Made by a program: the position numbers and the translations under genes
Source of the DNA: UBA1444 sp964601085
GTDB taxonomy: Bacteria; Bacillota; Negativicutes; UBA1444
Length of the DNA stretch: 64,000 bases
Assembly (NCBI GenBank): GCA_964601085.1
Contig: CAZRLN010000005.1
Coordinates: forward strand, 1-64,000
Reading direction: 5' to 3'
Shown: one piece after another, positions 7,235-15,713 of the stretch
How the letters are laid out: the number at the start of each line of letters is the position of its first letter
Numbering within the stretch: the first letter of the stretch is position 1
The notes under the pieces: generated by a model
Databases searched by the model: none
The model's input: only the letters and a program-made list of their open reading frames with translations
What the model was told of the DNA's origin: nothing

Positions 7235-8653
7235 ATGCAATTGTTCGGGATCATTCGTAACCCACAATTTTTCTCGCTTTTATCTTCGCCCAACCGGGAG
7301 ATTTATGCGGAAGCCCTGTTTGTCGTGTACCGATGCTACAAACAGGAGTTTTTGATCCAACGAGACGATTTGGTCAACCGAATGGTCGCCACGCTGGAGA
7401 ACCGGATGTTCGAATTGGCCGCGGAAGAGGGGGAGGAAATGGAGGACGTTTCCTTGTCCGGCCGGGCCCACTGGCTGGTTCGCCGGTTGCTGAAGACCGG
7501 CTGGATCGAGCTGGACCCATTGGCGCATACGGTGGATGAGTTTGTGGCGGTTCCCGACTACAGCGTGAAGATACTTCAAGTGTTATATGAAATCAGCGAG
7601 GATCAGCCGAAAGAATATAATTCGCTGGTGTACTCGACATATTCGAACTTGAGCAAAGCGCAGGAGGAACAGGGTGATTTCCTGGCTGAAGCGCTGCTGG
7701 CCTCCTACAGCATGACCGATCGTCTGGTGGACAGTTTGAAGAGTCTGCTGAACAATATGCGCAGTTATTATCTGATGCTGCAGGAGCAGGCGGAAGTGCG
7801 GGAAGTGTTGCGGGAGCATTTCGACCGTTATCAGGTGCTGATTTCCGATAAAATTTATCATCCGTTGAAGACGTTTGACAGTGTTCCCCGATTTCGTACC
7901 CGGATTCTGGCGATTTTGCGCGATTGGCTGGCCGATGGCCGGACCATTGAAAAGATTCGGAATCAGTTGGTGCGCAAAGGGCGGTTCGCCGATGCCGAAA
8001 CAGCGTATGACGAAACGTTGAGAATGATCACGTTTATTAGCGATCAGTACGAAAAGATGGATCGGTTGCTGCAAGAGATCGACCGTAAGAACGCCGCCTA
8101 TACCCGGGCTTCCGTCGAACGGACGCAGTATTTGCTCAATACCAATCGGGACGCGAAAGGTCAGTTGATTGAGATTATCAAGGCGTTGCCGCGCATTAAT
8201 CGAGCCTTGCCGGCATCTATTGGGAAAGATTTGCAAGCGGCGACCGGCCTGTTTGAGCAACGCTGGCTGGATTCCGATTCGTTGTACCGGGAACCGAAAA
8301 AGCGGCAATTCGTCCAGGCGGAACCGCTTCGAGCCACTGACAGGGCGGATCGTGAGGAATTTGAGGTGGAGTTCGATCAGTTGAAGAAGCGGGTCCGCGA
8401 CAGCATGAGCGACAAGAAAGTGCTGGAGTTCATGCAGCGGCTGTTGGCCGGTAGGCCGGCGATCACGGCCCGACAGATTGAACTGGCGGTAACCGAGGAT
8501 TTTATCAAGCTCATTCTCGGCGTGATCAAGTCGGACGAGAAGGGAATCCCGTACCGCATTGCGTTTGAGGAAGGCCATCTGCTGATCAACGGGTTCCGGA
8601 TTCCGGAGATGAGGATTGAGCGCAGGGAAGGGAAAAAACATGTGGATGGATGA
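7235..8653 (+). CDS. jetA: Wadjet plasmid-defence protein JetA (DUF5716-like)
   Basis: 472 residues. It opens MQLFGIIRNPQFFSLLSSPNREIYAEALFVVY, like the DUF5716 form of JetA, and is largely helical. By analogy with MukF/ScpA it is the kleisin subunit that bridges the SMC heads. GGGAG lies nine bases before the ATG. It is the first gene of a tight jetA-jetB-jetC-jetD set, and this order, rather than motifs of its own, is the main evidence. About 200 bases upstream of it hold the AlbA_2 terminator and no clear promoter. The subtype cannot be settled from memory; the DUF5716-type JetA suggests it is not the classical type I with DUF3375. Confidence 0.85.
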   Translation: MQLFGIIRNPQFFSLLSSPNREIYAEALFVVYRCYKQEFLIQRDDLVNRMVATLENRMFELAAEEGEEMEDVSLSGRAHWLVRRLLKTGWIELDPLAHTVDEFVAVPDYSVKILQVLYEISEDQPKEYNSLVYSTYSNLSKAQEEQGDFLAEALLASYSMTDRLVDSLKSLLNNMRSYYLMLQEQAEVREVLREHFDRYQVLISDKIYHPLKTFDSVPRFRTRILAILRDWLADGRTIEKIRNQLVRKGRFADAETAYDETLRMITFISDQYEKMDRLLQEIDRKNAAYTRASVERTQYLLNTNRDAKGQLIEIIKALPRINRALPASIGKDLQAATGLFEQRWLDSDSLYREPKKRQFVQAEPLRATDRADREEFEVEFDQLKKRVRDSMSDKKVLEFMQRLLAGRPAITARQIELAVTEDFIKLILGVIKSDEKGIPYRIAFEEGHLLINGFRIPEMRIERREGKKHVDG

Positions 8654-9293
8654 TTACCAAAAGTTCAGTGACCGCGACAAGGAACAATTCACCCGTCTGG
8701 TCAATCTTCTGCTGGATAAAACTTTTTTGCTGCGGGAACGGGTGGACCCACGGGAAAAAGCGTTGATTATCGATCGGGATTATCGCTTTCTGGAACGTTT
8801 TTTTTCCGTGTTTCAGGGCTACCTGGCTTTGGCGGGCTGGGAACTGAACATGGATGGTCAACTGGGTGTGGCGGCGTTGTCGAACCGTTACGGAACCAAC
8901 CGCTACCGGCTGAATAAGGTTGAGACTTATTTTTTGCTGGTGTTGCGGCTGATCTATTTGGAGGAAAGCGAAAAGATGACGTTGCGGCGGGATGTGGTCA
9001 GCACCGTTCGCGATCTGCTGGAAAAAATGTCGTTGCTCAACCTGTTGGAGAAGAAGCTGGCGGACAAGAATCTCGCGGAAGGGCTGAGTACTCTGCGGGA
9101 GTTTAATCTGCTCGATAGGGTAGGCGGCGAATGGACGGATCCAGAGACGAAACTGGTGATTTATCCGTCGGTGCTGCTCGCAGTCAGCGATGCACAAATC
9201 CAACAGTTGTACGAAAGGTCTCGGGACTGGGGCAATCCACGAGAGGAGGCCATGGTTTTCGATGAAGATTCTGCAGCGACTCTTACTGATTAA
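8640..9293 (+). CDS. jetB: Wadjet plasmid-defence protein JetB (DUF4194-like)
   Basis: 217 residues from the ATG at 8640 (GGGAAGGG upstream); TTG at 8616 is an alternative. It overlaps the jetA end by 14 bases and the jetC start by 32. The sequence has the DUF4194/MukE-like kite pattern: RDKEQFTRLVNLLLDKTFLL, YRFLERFFSVFQGYLALAGWEL, NRYGTNRYRLNKVETYFLLVLRLIY. In the SMC complex this type of subunit binds JetA as a dimer and helps load DNA. The assignment rests on these features and on position. Confidence 0.87.
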   Translation: MWMDDYQKFSDRDKEQFTRLVNLLLDKTFLLRERVDPREKALIIDRDYRFLERFFSVFQGYLALAGWELNMDGQLGVAALSNRYGTNRYRLNKVETYFLLVLRLIYLEESEKMTLRRDVVSTVRDLLEKMSLLNLLEKKLADKNLAEGLSTLREFNLLDRVGGEWTDPETKLVIYPSVLLAVSDAQIQQLYERSRDWGNPREEAMVFDEDSAATLTD

Positions 9294-12200
9294 CTGGCAT
9301 TTCATTGTTCATGAAACCATCGAACTGAAAAGATTGAATTTTCTCACCGGCAAGACCGGGTCGGGGAAATCCACCATCATCGATGCGTTGCAGGTCTTGG
9401 TGCTGGGAGATACCGCCGGCCAATATTTCAACAAGGCGGCCAATGAGCAGTCGCGCCGTAGTCTGCGGGGCTATTTGCAGGGGGAAGTCGCCGAGAACGA
9501 GGCGGAGGGGGTGGTGTATCTCCGGCAGGGCAAGAATTTTTCCAGCTATATTGTGGGGGAGTTTTGGGATACCAAGGAAAAGAAAGGCTTTTGTCTGGGG
9601 GTCGTGTTTGAGAGCTACGCCGACGGCGGCAAAGAAGAACATCGATTTTTTTATTTGAACGGGGAGCTTCCCGAACATCATTTCATCATGAACAAAACCC
9701 CGTTGGATATTCGAAGCCTGCGAGAGTGGGCCGTCACCAATGAGGGGCGCAACAATTTCCGCTATTTCGATTCGAACGCAACGTACCGCGAGAATTTTCG
9801 CCACTTGATGGGCGGACTGGGCGAGAAGTTTTTTTCATTGTTCCGCAAGGCGGTTCCCTTTTCGCCGATTATGGATATCAAGGATTTCATCGCGAACTTT
9901 GTCTGCAATGTATCCGGCAAAGTGGAAATCGAGGATATGCGGGAGAATATTCGTCACTACAAACAGCTGGAAGGCGAAATGGAACAGGTCACACGGCGGA
10001 TCGGGTCTTTGCGGGGGATTGCCGCGAAGTTCGCCCAGTATGATGACGAGAATACCCGTCTATTGATGCATCGATTTTTGGTCACCCGCGCTGAGCTGGC
10101 GGAGGCCGATGTTCAGCTGACAAGCGCCGGGGAGCGGCATCGGGCGTGGCAACGGGATCTGGCCGTCATGGAACAGCAGCTGCATTCCTTGGAAGAACAG
10201 CGCGTCACGCTGGACCGCCGTTATCAGGAAGCCGTCAACGAGAAAGCCCGGTGCGAGGCCCAGCGGCAAAAAGTGTTTCTGGAGGAAAAGCTGCGGCAGT
10301 TTCGGGAAAAGTTGGAGGTTTTGCGTGCCAATCAGAGTCGGCTGCATAGTTTGTTGCGCCAGTACGCGGCGGCGTGTGAAAAGCTGCGGGAGATGGCGGA
10401 CGGGATGGGAGCTTATGGCGAGCGGCTGCGCGCCGATGCGGCGGACAGTCTGGATGAGGATTTCTGGCGGGGATTTCAGCGGGAATTCCAGCAGGCGCTG
10501 ACGCAGGCGCGGGAAGAGTCGTTTCGGCTGAAAACTCTGCTGGAGCAGGGGCGGAAATGGCTGGAAGAGATGAAGGCGGACATCGCCCGGTTGCGGCAGG
10601 GAGTCAAAAGTTATGACAAAAACCTGTTGGATTTGGCGGCGGCCATTGAAGCGGAATTGTCTGGCGCCGGCCGAGCCGTTCGTCCCCGGATTTTCGCCGA
10701 TGTACTGGAAATCAGGGATCCCCGGTGGCGCAATGCGGTGGAAGGGTATCTGCATACCCAGAAGTTTAATTTACTGATCGAGCCGCAATACTTTGTTCAA
10801 GCGTTGCAGGTATATGACCGGCTGAAATTTGAGCGGAATTTTTATGACATCGGCCTGGTGGATGTGGGAAAATTGAAGGAGCGAGTCCGGCCGCCACGGC
10901 CGGGGAGTCTGGCGGAGGAGATCGTTACCGACGATCCGAATGCCCGCGTTTACGCCGATTATCTGTTGGGCGGAGTCATGAAGGTGGAACGCGCGGCGGA
11001 CCTGCGCAATTATCCGACGGCCATCACGCCGACCTGTATGTTGTACCGGGGATTCGTGGCCCGGCAGCTTCATCCGGATCGCTATGCGGTCCCCTATATC
11101 GGCAAGAAGGCGGTAGAGGAGCAGATTCGGATTAAGGAAGGAGCTTTGCAGCGGGAGCAGCAGGAGTGTACGTTCCTGTCATCCCGGTTCGCGACGTTCG
11201 AAATACTGGCCGGATTCGAAGCGCTACGTGACGACGATCGGGAGCGCGTTGGCCGGTATATTGCCGAGCGGAGCGAGTTGCCTGCCCTCGAGCAGCAAAT
11301 TCGGCAATTGACCGAGGAATTGGGGCGGCTCGATTTGACGAAGGTCTACGAGTTGGACGAAACCATCCGGGAACTGGAAAAGCAGAAAGAGAGCCTGACG
11401 CGCCGCATCCGGGATTTGGACGGGCAATATGCCGTGCTGGGAAGCAATATCCAGATGTTGGGGCAGGAACGGATTCCGGCGTTGCAGCAAAATTTGCTCG
11501 CCTTGCAGGGACGGTTGCGGGAGACCTTTTCGGAAGAGTGGCGGAATCAAGTCGGCGAAATGCGGTTTTTGGGCGAACTGTCCCGTTTGGGCAATCCCGA
11601 GAAGGTCCGGGGGAACTTTTTGTCGCAACTGTCCCGGACCGAGAGTCAGCGGGAAGAGAAGTGGAAGGAATTGATGCGGCTGCGCAGCGATTTCAACCGC
11701 GATTTCCGAGCGGCTTTGGAAGTCACGGCGACCTTGAATACGACGTGGTCGTGTGAATTGAACCGCCTCGAGCAAACCTGTCTGCCGGAGTATGCGGAAA
11801 AGATCCGGAGCGCCAAAGACAAAGCCCAGAAGGAGTTTCAGGAAGATTTCATCAGCAAGCTGCGCCAAAACATTGAACAGGTTAAAACCCAGATCGACGA
11901 ATTGAATACGGCCCTGAAAGATGTACCGTTCGGCCGCAGCAAGTATCGGTTCCGGGTGGCGGCGAACACCGCTTACAAAGAGTATTACGATATGATTATG
12001 GACGAGATGCTGATGGAAGGATTCACGCTCTTTTCCAACGAGTTTCAGAACCGATACCAGCCGGTCGTGGAGCAGCTGTTTCATCGGATCGTGGCCACGG
12101 CCGGGGCGGAGTTGTCGTCGGAACAACGTGAGGAGATGGAAAGGAATCTTTTGAAATTCACGGATTATCGGACGTATCTGGATTTTGACCTGATGGACAT

Positions 12201-12561
12201 AGACGAGGAAGGACGGGAGTCACGCCTCTCGAAAACTATCAGCAAAAAATCCGGCGGTGAAACCCAGACCCCGTTTTATATTGCGGTATTGGCTTCCTTT
12301 TTGCAGACGTACCGGGTGAATCAACAGAATCATAACAATACGCTGCGATTGATCGTTTTCGACGAAGCGTTCAGTAAAATGGACCACCAGCGCATTCAGG
12401 AGAGTATCCGGTTGCTGGCTGATATCGGGTTGCAAGTCATCATTGCCGCGCCAACTGATAACATTGCCGACATTGCGCCATTGGTGGAGCGAAATCTGTG
12501 CGTTACACGGATTCGTCAGCAAACGGTGGTGAAAGCGTTTGATCCGCGAGAAATGGAATGA
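9262..12561 (+). CDS. jetC: Wadjet SMC-like ATPase JetC
   Basis: 1099 residues from ATG 9262. The Walker A motif GKTGSGKST is at residues 30-38, the ABC signature SKKSGGETQ at about 994-1002 and Walker B IVFDEAF with D1034/E1035. About 250-950 is mostly coiled coil with a hinge-like middle (about 480-640), as in MukB-type SMC proteins. JetC is the motor that extrudes DNA loops and senses small circular plasmids. GAGGAGG sits 13 bases before the ATG, a long spacing; translational coupling to jetB through the 32-base overlap may compensate. All ATPase residues are intact, so the motor should work. Confidence 0.95.
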   Translation: MKILQRLLLINWHFIVHETIELKRLNFLTGKTGSGKSTIIDALQVLVLGDTAGQYFNKAANEQSRRSLRGYLQGEVAENEAEGVVYLRQGKNFSSYIVGEFWDTKEKKGFCLGVVFESYADGGKEEHRFFYLNGELPEHHFIMNKTPLDIRSLREWAVTNEGRNNFRYFDSNATYRENFRHLMGGLGEKFFSLFRKAVPFSPIMDIKDFIANFVCNVSGKVEIEDMRENIRHYKQLEGEMEQVTRRIGSLRGIAAKFAQYDDENTRLLMHRFLVTRAELAEADVQLTSAGERHRAWQRDLAVMEQQLHSLEEQRVTLDRRYQEAVNEKARCEAQRQKVFLEEKLRQFREKLEVLRANQSRLHSLLRQYAAACEKLREMADGMGAYGERLRADAADSLDEDFWRGFQREFQQALTQAREESFRLKTLLEQGRKWLEEMKADIARLRQGVKSYDKNLLDLAAAIEAELSGAGRAVRPRIFADVLEIRDPRWRNAVEGYLHTQKFNLLIEPQYFVQALQVYDRLKFERNFYDIGLVDVGKLKERVRPPRPGSLAEEIVTDDPNARVYADYLLGGVMKVERAADLRNYPTAITPTCMLYRGFVARQLHPDRYAVPYIGKKAVEEQIRIKEGALQREQQECTFLSSRFATFEILAGFEALRDDDRERVGRYIAERSELPALEQQIRQLTEELGRLDLTKVYELDETIRELEKQKESLTRRIRDLDGQYAVLGSNIQMLGQERIPALQQNLLALQGRLRETFSEEWRNQVGEMRFLGELSRLGNPEKVRGNFLSQLSRTESQREEKWKELMRLRSDFNRDFRAALEVTATLNTTWSCELNRLEQTCLPEYAEKIRSAKDKAQKEFQEDFISKLRQNIEQVKTQIDELNTALKDVPFGRSKYRFRVAANTAYKEYYDMIMDEMLMEGFTLFSNEFQNRYQPVVEQLFHRIVATAGAELSSEQREEMERNLLKFTDYRTYLDFDLMDIDEEGRESRLSKTISKKSGGETQTPFYIAVLASFLQTYRVNQQNHNNTLRLIVFDEAFSKMDHQRIQESIRLLADIGLQVIIAAPTDNIADIAPLVERNLCVTRIRQQTVVKAFDPREME

Positions 12562-12565
12562 GGCC

Positions 12566-13801
12566 ATGATGGAGAAGGAACTGCTGAAATTACTGCTGGA
12601 CAAATATGAGAAAAGCCGGCATGCGACTGGCGAGGCGCGGATCCGGCGTCGGGTAACGGTCAAAACCTCAGAACTGTCCGGTTATCATCAGCGTGACATC
12701 GAATACCGCAAGTCCCTGCATCGGGCGGCACTGCATCTGGAGCAGGCAGGTGTGCTGGCGATCGAGTGGGTGCCGGGCGAAACCGGGAATCTGATTCAGG
12801 CGTTGCACCTGACGTTGGAGAAGGTGGCAGAGGCCTACCGGATTGCCGAGGAAAAACCGTCCGCCAACACCCGGGAAGAGCTAGGACGGCGGTTGGCGAA
12901 TCTGGAGTTGCAGTTGCCTTGGGGGCGGGCATTTGTCCAGGATTGCCTGAATGCGATTCAGGAAAAACAAAGATATCCCGCCCAACTGCCCCGCGAACCG
13001 CAGAAGCTGGACTTGTTGCTGCGGACATTGGCGGGGTTGGAGGACAAGGGGTCGGAGGAAATGCTGGAGCGTATTTTCAGCAAGCGGTATCTGGGAAACA
13101 GTAAAATTTTTGAGCAACAGGTGCGTCGGCGATTGACCGGAATTTTACGACGGTATGGAGAAGAACCGACGTTGGAAGAGGAGGACCTTCTCGCCGAGGT
13201 CGGGCTGGTGCGGTCGTCCAGCGAACTGTTGATCTGCGGGCCATTACAGCTAACCATGCAAGGGAAGTTAGCTGATTTGACACCATTTGCGTTTGGGATC
13301 GGCCTTGGCGCGGAAACGTTGGAATCTTCGAAAATTTCATCGTGTAACTGCTCAACCGTGGTTTCGGTGGAAAACAAGGCGACGTTTCGCGAACTGACCC
13401 GCGCCGGTCTTCCAGCCGGGGTGTTATTGATTTGTCTCGGCGGCTTTGCCGGACCGGTGAAGCGGCGGTTTATGGGCAAGCTCAACCGCTTTCTTGACGG
13501 CAGCGTACCTTGTTATCACTGGGGCGATCTGGATTATGGCGGGATACTGATTTTTCAGCATCTCCGGCGGACCTGCATCCCCGGCCTTCAGCCGTTGCTC
13601 ATGGAAACGGGGATATACCGGGAATTTTCGCATCTCAGCGAAGAGTACGACGAAACCTACCGGATAAAACTTCAGAGTTTGCTAATGGACGATACTTCAG
13701 CCATTTTTCATGAGTTGCTGGGAATTATGCTTAAAGAGGGGCGAACTCTGGAGCAGGAAGCGGTGCTGGTGACGCGGTTGTGGAATAGGATCAATTTGTA
13801 G
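12566..13801 (+). CDS. jetD: Wadjet nuclease JetD (DUF2220, Toprim)
   Basis: About 411 residues. The C-terminal half is a Toprim domain related to topoisomerase VI/Spo11: the acidic VSVENKATF (E269) and GDLDYGG (D321, D323) would hold Mg2+ for DNA cleavage. The N-terminal half is a winged-helix DNA-binding region. JetD cuts plasmids that the JetABC motor has fully reeled in. The stop of jetC at 12561 is five bases upstream. ATG 12569 has the better spacing from GAGG (12560-12563) and may be the real start. The catalytic acids are intact. Confidence 0.93.
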   Translation: MMEKELLKLLLDKYEKSRHATGEARIRRRVTVKTSELSGYHQRDIEYRKSLHRAALHLEQAGVLAIEWVPGETGNLIQALHLTLEKVAEAYRIAEEKPSANTREELGRRLANLELQLPWGRAFVQDCLNAIQEKQRYPAQLPREPQKLDLLLRTLAGLEDKGSEEMLERIFSKRYLGNSKIFEQQVRRRLTGILRRYGEEPTLEEEDLLAEVGLVRSSSELLICGPLQLTMQGKLADLTPFAFGIGLGAETLESSKISSCNCSTVVSVENKATFRELTRAGLPAGVLLICLGGFAGPVKRRFMGKLNRFLDGSVPCYHWGDLDYGGILIFQHLRRTCIPGLQPLLMETGIYREFSHLSEEYDETYRIKLQSLLMDDTSAIFHELLGIMLKEGRTLEQEAVLVTRLWNRINL

Positions 13802-13840
13802 GAGATATTCCATTAAAAAATGCAGATAGAAGGTGTGAAC

Positions 13841-14938
13841 ATGAAAAAAGTGATGATTTCGCCAGGGCGGTATGTTCAGGGCGCCGGCGCCATTTCGGAT
13901 CTTGGCGGCTATGTGAAAGGACTGGGCGTAAATCCACTGGTGATTGGCGGCAGGCATGGCCTGGGCGGCGTTCGTTCAGAAATCGAGGCCGGCTTTGCCG
14001 CGGGGGGATTGACTGCCTGTTTCGAAGAGTTTGGCGGCGAGTGCTGCCGGACCGAGATCGACCGGATCGGCGCCATTGTCCAGGCAAAAGGTATTGATGT
14101 GATGGTCGGCGTGGGTGGGGGCAAAACCCTGGATACTGCCAAAACTGTTGCGCATGAAGCTAAACTGCCGGTGGTGATCGTGCCGACGATTGCCGCGACT
14201 GACGCGCCATGCAGCGCCGTGGCTATAATTTACACCCCGGACGGCGTATTCGAATCCGTGCTGGTGTTACCGAAGAACCCGGACCTGGTGCTGGTGGATA
14301 CTGCGATCATCGCCAAAGCGCCGGTTCGGCTGCTGGTGTCCGGGATGGGCGATGCTTTGGCGACCTGGTTCGAAGCGGATGCCTGCACCCGGGCATTTGC
14401 CGCTAATGTTCCCGGTGGCGCGGCGACGGCGGCCTCGCTCACGCTGGCTCGACTTTGCTACGATACGTTGCTCGAATACGGGTCTTTGGCGAAAATGGCC
14501 GTGGAAAAAGGAGTGGTGACCGAGGCGGTCGAGCGGATCGTCGAGGCGAACACGCTGCTTAGCGGGCTCGGCTTCGAAAGCGCGGGGTTGGCCGCGGCTC
14601 ATGCGATTCACAACGGATTTACGGCTCTGCCGGAAACCCATCATTGCTACCATGGGGAAAAAGTAGCTTTCGGCACACTCGTGCAGTTGGTGCTGGAAAA
14701 CCGTCCACGCAATGAACTGGAAGAGGTACTGGCTTTCTGCGGAGAAGTCGGGTTGCCGACGACATTGGCCGATATTGGCGTGGTCGAGGTAACGGACGCA
14801 AAACTCCGGCAGGTGGCCGAGGCATCCTGCGCCGCAGGCGAATCGATCCATAACGAGCCGTTTCCGGTTTCCCAGGAAGCGGTGGTCGCGGCAATCATGG
14901 CAGCGGACGCCATCGGAACCGCATACAAGTCGGAGTGA
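13841..14938 (+). CDS. gldA: Glycerol dehydrogenase-like iron/zinc alcohol dehydrogenase
   Basis: 365 residues. It has the GldA pattern: VGVGGGKTLDTAK (NAD-binding, about 87-99), PTIAATDAPCSAVAIIY with the first metal ligand Asp, and the two metal histidines in AAHAIHNGFTAL and HCYHGEKVAFG. It would oxidise glycerol to dihydroxyacetone with NAD, or act on a related hydroxy compound. ATG 13841 follows AGAAGGTG; an ATG 21 bases earlier has no ribosome site. It starts 40 bases after jetD but is unrelated to defence. The exact substrate is uncertain because hydroxycarboxylate dehydrogenases share these motifs. Confidence 0.85.
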   Translation: MKKVMISPGRYVQGAGAISDLGGYVKGLGVNPLVIGGRHGLGGVRSEIEAGFAAGGLTACFEEFGGECCRTEIDRIGAIVQAKGIDVMVGVGGGKTLDTAKTVAHEAKLPVVIVPTIAATDAPCSAVAIIYTPDGVFESVLVLPKNPDLVLVDTAIIAKAPVRLLVSGMGDALATWFEADACTRAFAANVPGGAATAASLTLARLCYDTLLEYGSLAKMAVEKGVVTEAVERIVEANTLLSGLGFESAGLAAAHAIHNGFTALPETHHCYHGEKVAFGTLVQLVLENRPRNELEEVLAFCGEVGLPTTLADIGVVEVTDAKLRQVAEASCAAGESIHNEPFPVSQEAVVAAIMAADAIGTAYKSE

Positions 14939-14961
14939 AAATCTGCGATAAAAATAAGCAA

Positions 14962-14985
14962 GCCGGGTCTGTACAAAGACCCGGC
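14962..14985 (+). other. Intercistronic hairpin
   Basis: A perfect 9-bp stem (GCCGGGTCT/AGACCCGGC) with a six-base loop lies between gldA and the cysteine hydrolase gene. It has no T-tract, so it is more likely an mRNA processing or stability element than a terminator. Confidence 0.5.
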
Positions 14986-15013
14986 GAGTATGCAGGGGAA
15001 ATAGGAGGAATGC

Positions 15014-15565
15014 ATGATGAAACGGGCACTGTTGGTCATTGACGTTCAAAACGAGTATTTCACGGGGAAATTGCCGGTGACCTATCCGACCGGCAGTTTC
15101 TCCAACATTTTGCGGGCGATGGATGCCGCCTATCGAGCGGACATTCCGGTGATCCTGATCCGGCATGGCTCGCCGCAGCCGGATGCGGCGGCGTTTGTCA
15201 AAGGCAGCCGGGAGTGGGAGATTCATGGCGGAGTGCTGTGCCGGCCGCATCTGCGGATTATCGACAAGACGCTGCCGGGAAGCTTTACCGGGACCAATCT
15301 GGAGGAATGCCTGCGGTCGCTCGGCGTCGACACGGTGGTCATCAGCGGCTACATGACGCAGATGTGCTGTGACACGACGGCGCGGCAGGCGCTGCATTTG
15401 GGCTTTGCCGTGGAATTTCTCTCGGACGCCACCGGTACGCTGGATATCGCCAACTACGCCGGCAGCATCAAGGCGGCGGATCTGCACCAGGCGATCCTGA
15501 TCACCCAGGCCATGCGTTTTTCGAAAGTGATGACGACGGCGGATTGGGTTGCGCAGTTAGCGTAA
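15014..15565 (+). CDS. Isochorismatase-family cysteine hydrolase
   Basis: 183 residues. The catalytic triad of the family is visible: Asp in LLVIDVQNEYF (about residue 10), Lys in IIDKTLPGSFTGTNL, and Cys in SGYMTQMCCDTTARQA, preceded by the cis-peptide VVISGY. Members hydrolyse isochorismate, nicotinamide, N-carbamoylsarcosine or related amides; the typical YTPHSPFYGT-type isochorismatase features are absent, so an amidase role is more likely. AGGAGG lies five to eight bases before the two adjacent ATGs at 15014/15017. It could act with the neighbouring catabolic genes, but the substrate is unknown. Confidence 0.85.
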   Translation: MMKRALLVIDVQNEYFTGKLPVTYPTGSFSNILRAMDAAYRADIPVILIRHGSPQPDAAAFVKGSREWEIHGGVLCRPHLRIIDKTLPGSFTGTNLEECLRSLGVDTVVISGYMTQMCCDTTARQALHLGFAVEFLSDATGTLDIANYAGSIKAADLHQAILITQAMRFSKVMTTADWVAQLA

Positions 15566-15625
15566 TAAGACTATCCTCGTGCGGTTGATGTGGCTGTAGC
15601 GAGTTCAGGTCGTTCGCAATGGACA

Positions 15626-15648
15626 ATTATGCTTAAGTGTAGCATAAT
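15626..15648. repeat. Perfect inverted repeat upstream of the diguanylate cyclase gene
   Basis: Eight-base arms ATTATGCT/AGCATAAT around a 7-base centre lie 48 bases before the annotated gene. This could be an operator; there is no T-tract. Confidence 0.4.
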
Positions 15649-15713
15649 AAAAGATAATAATTTGTCGTATTTGCACTGAATTCTTCACGGCCATAATGAC
15701 TAGGAGTGATGAT

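Noticed and set aside
14962..14985. Terminator between gldA and the cysteine hydrolase
   Set aside because: The hairpin is perfect but no U-tract follows, so it is kept only as a hairpin.
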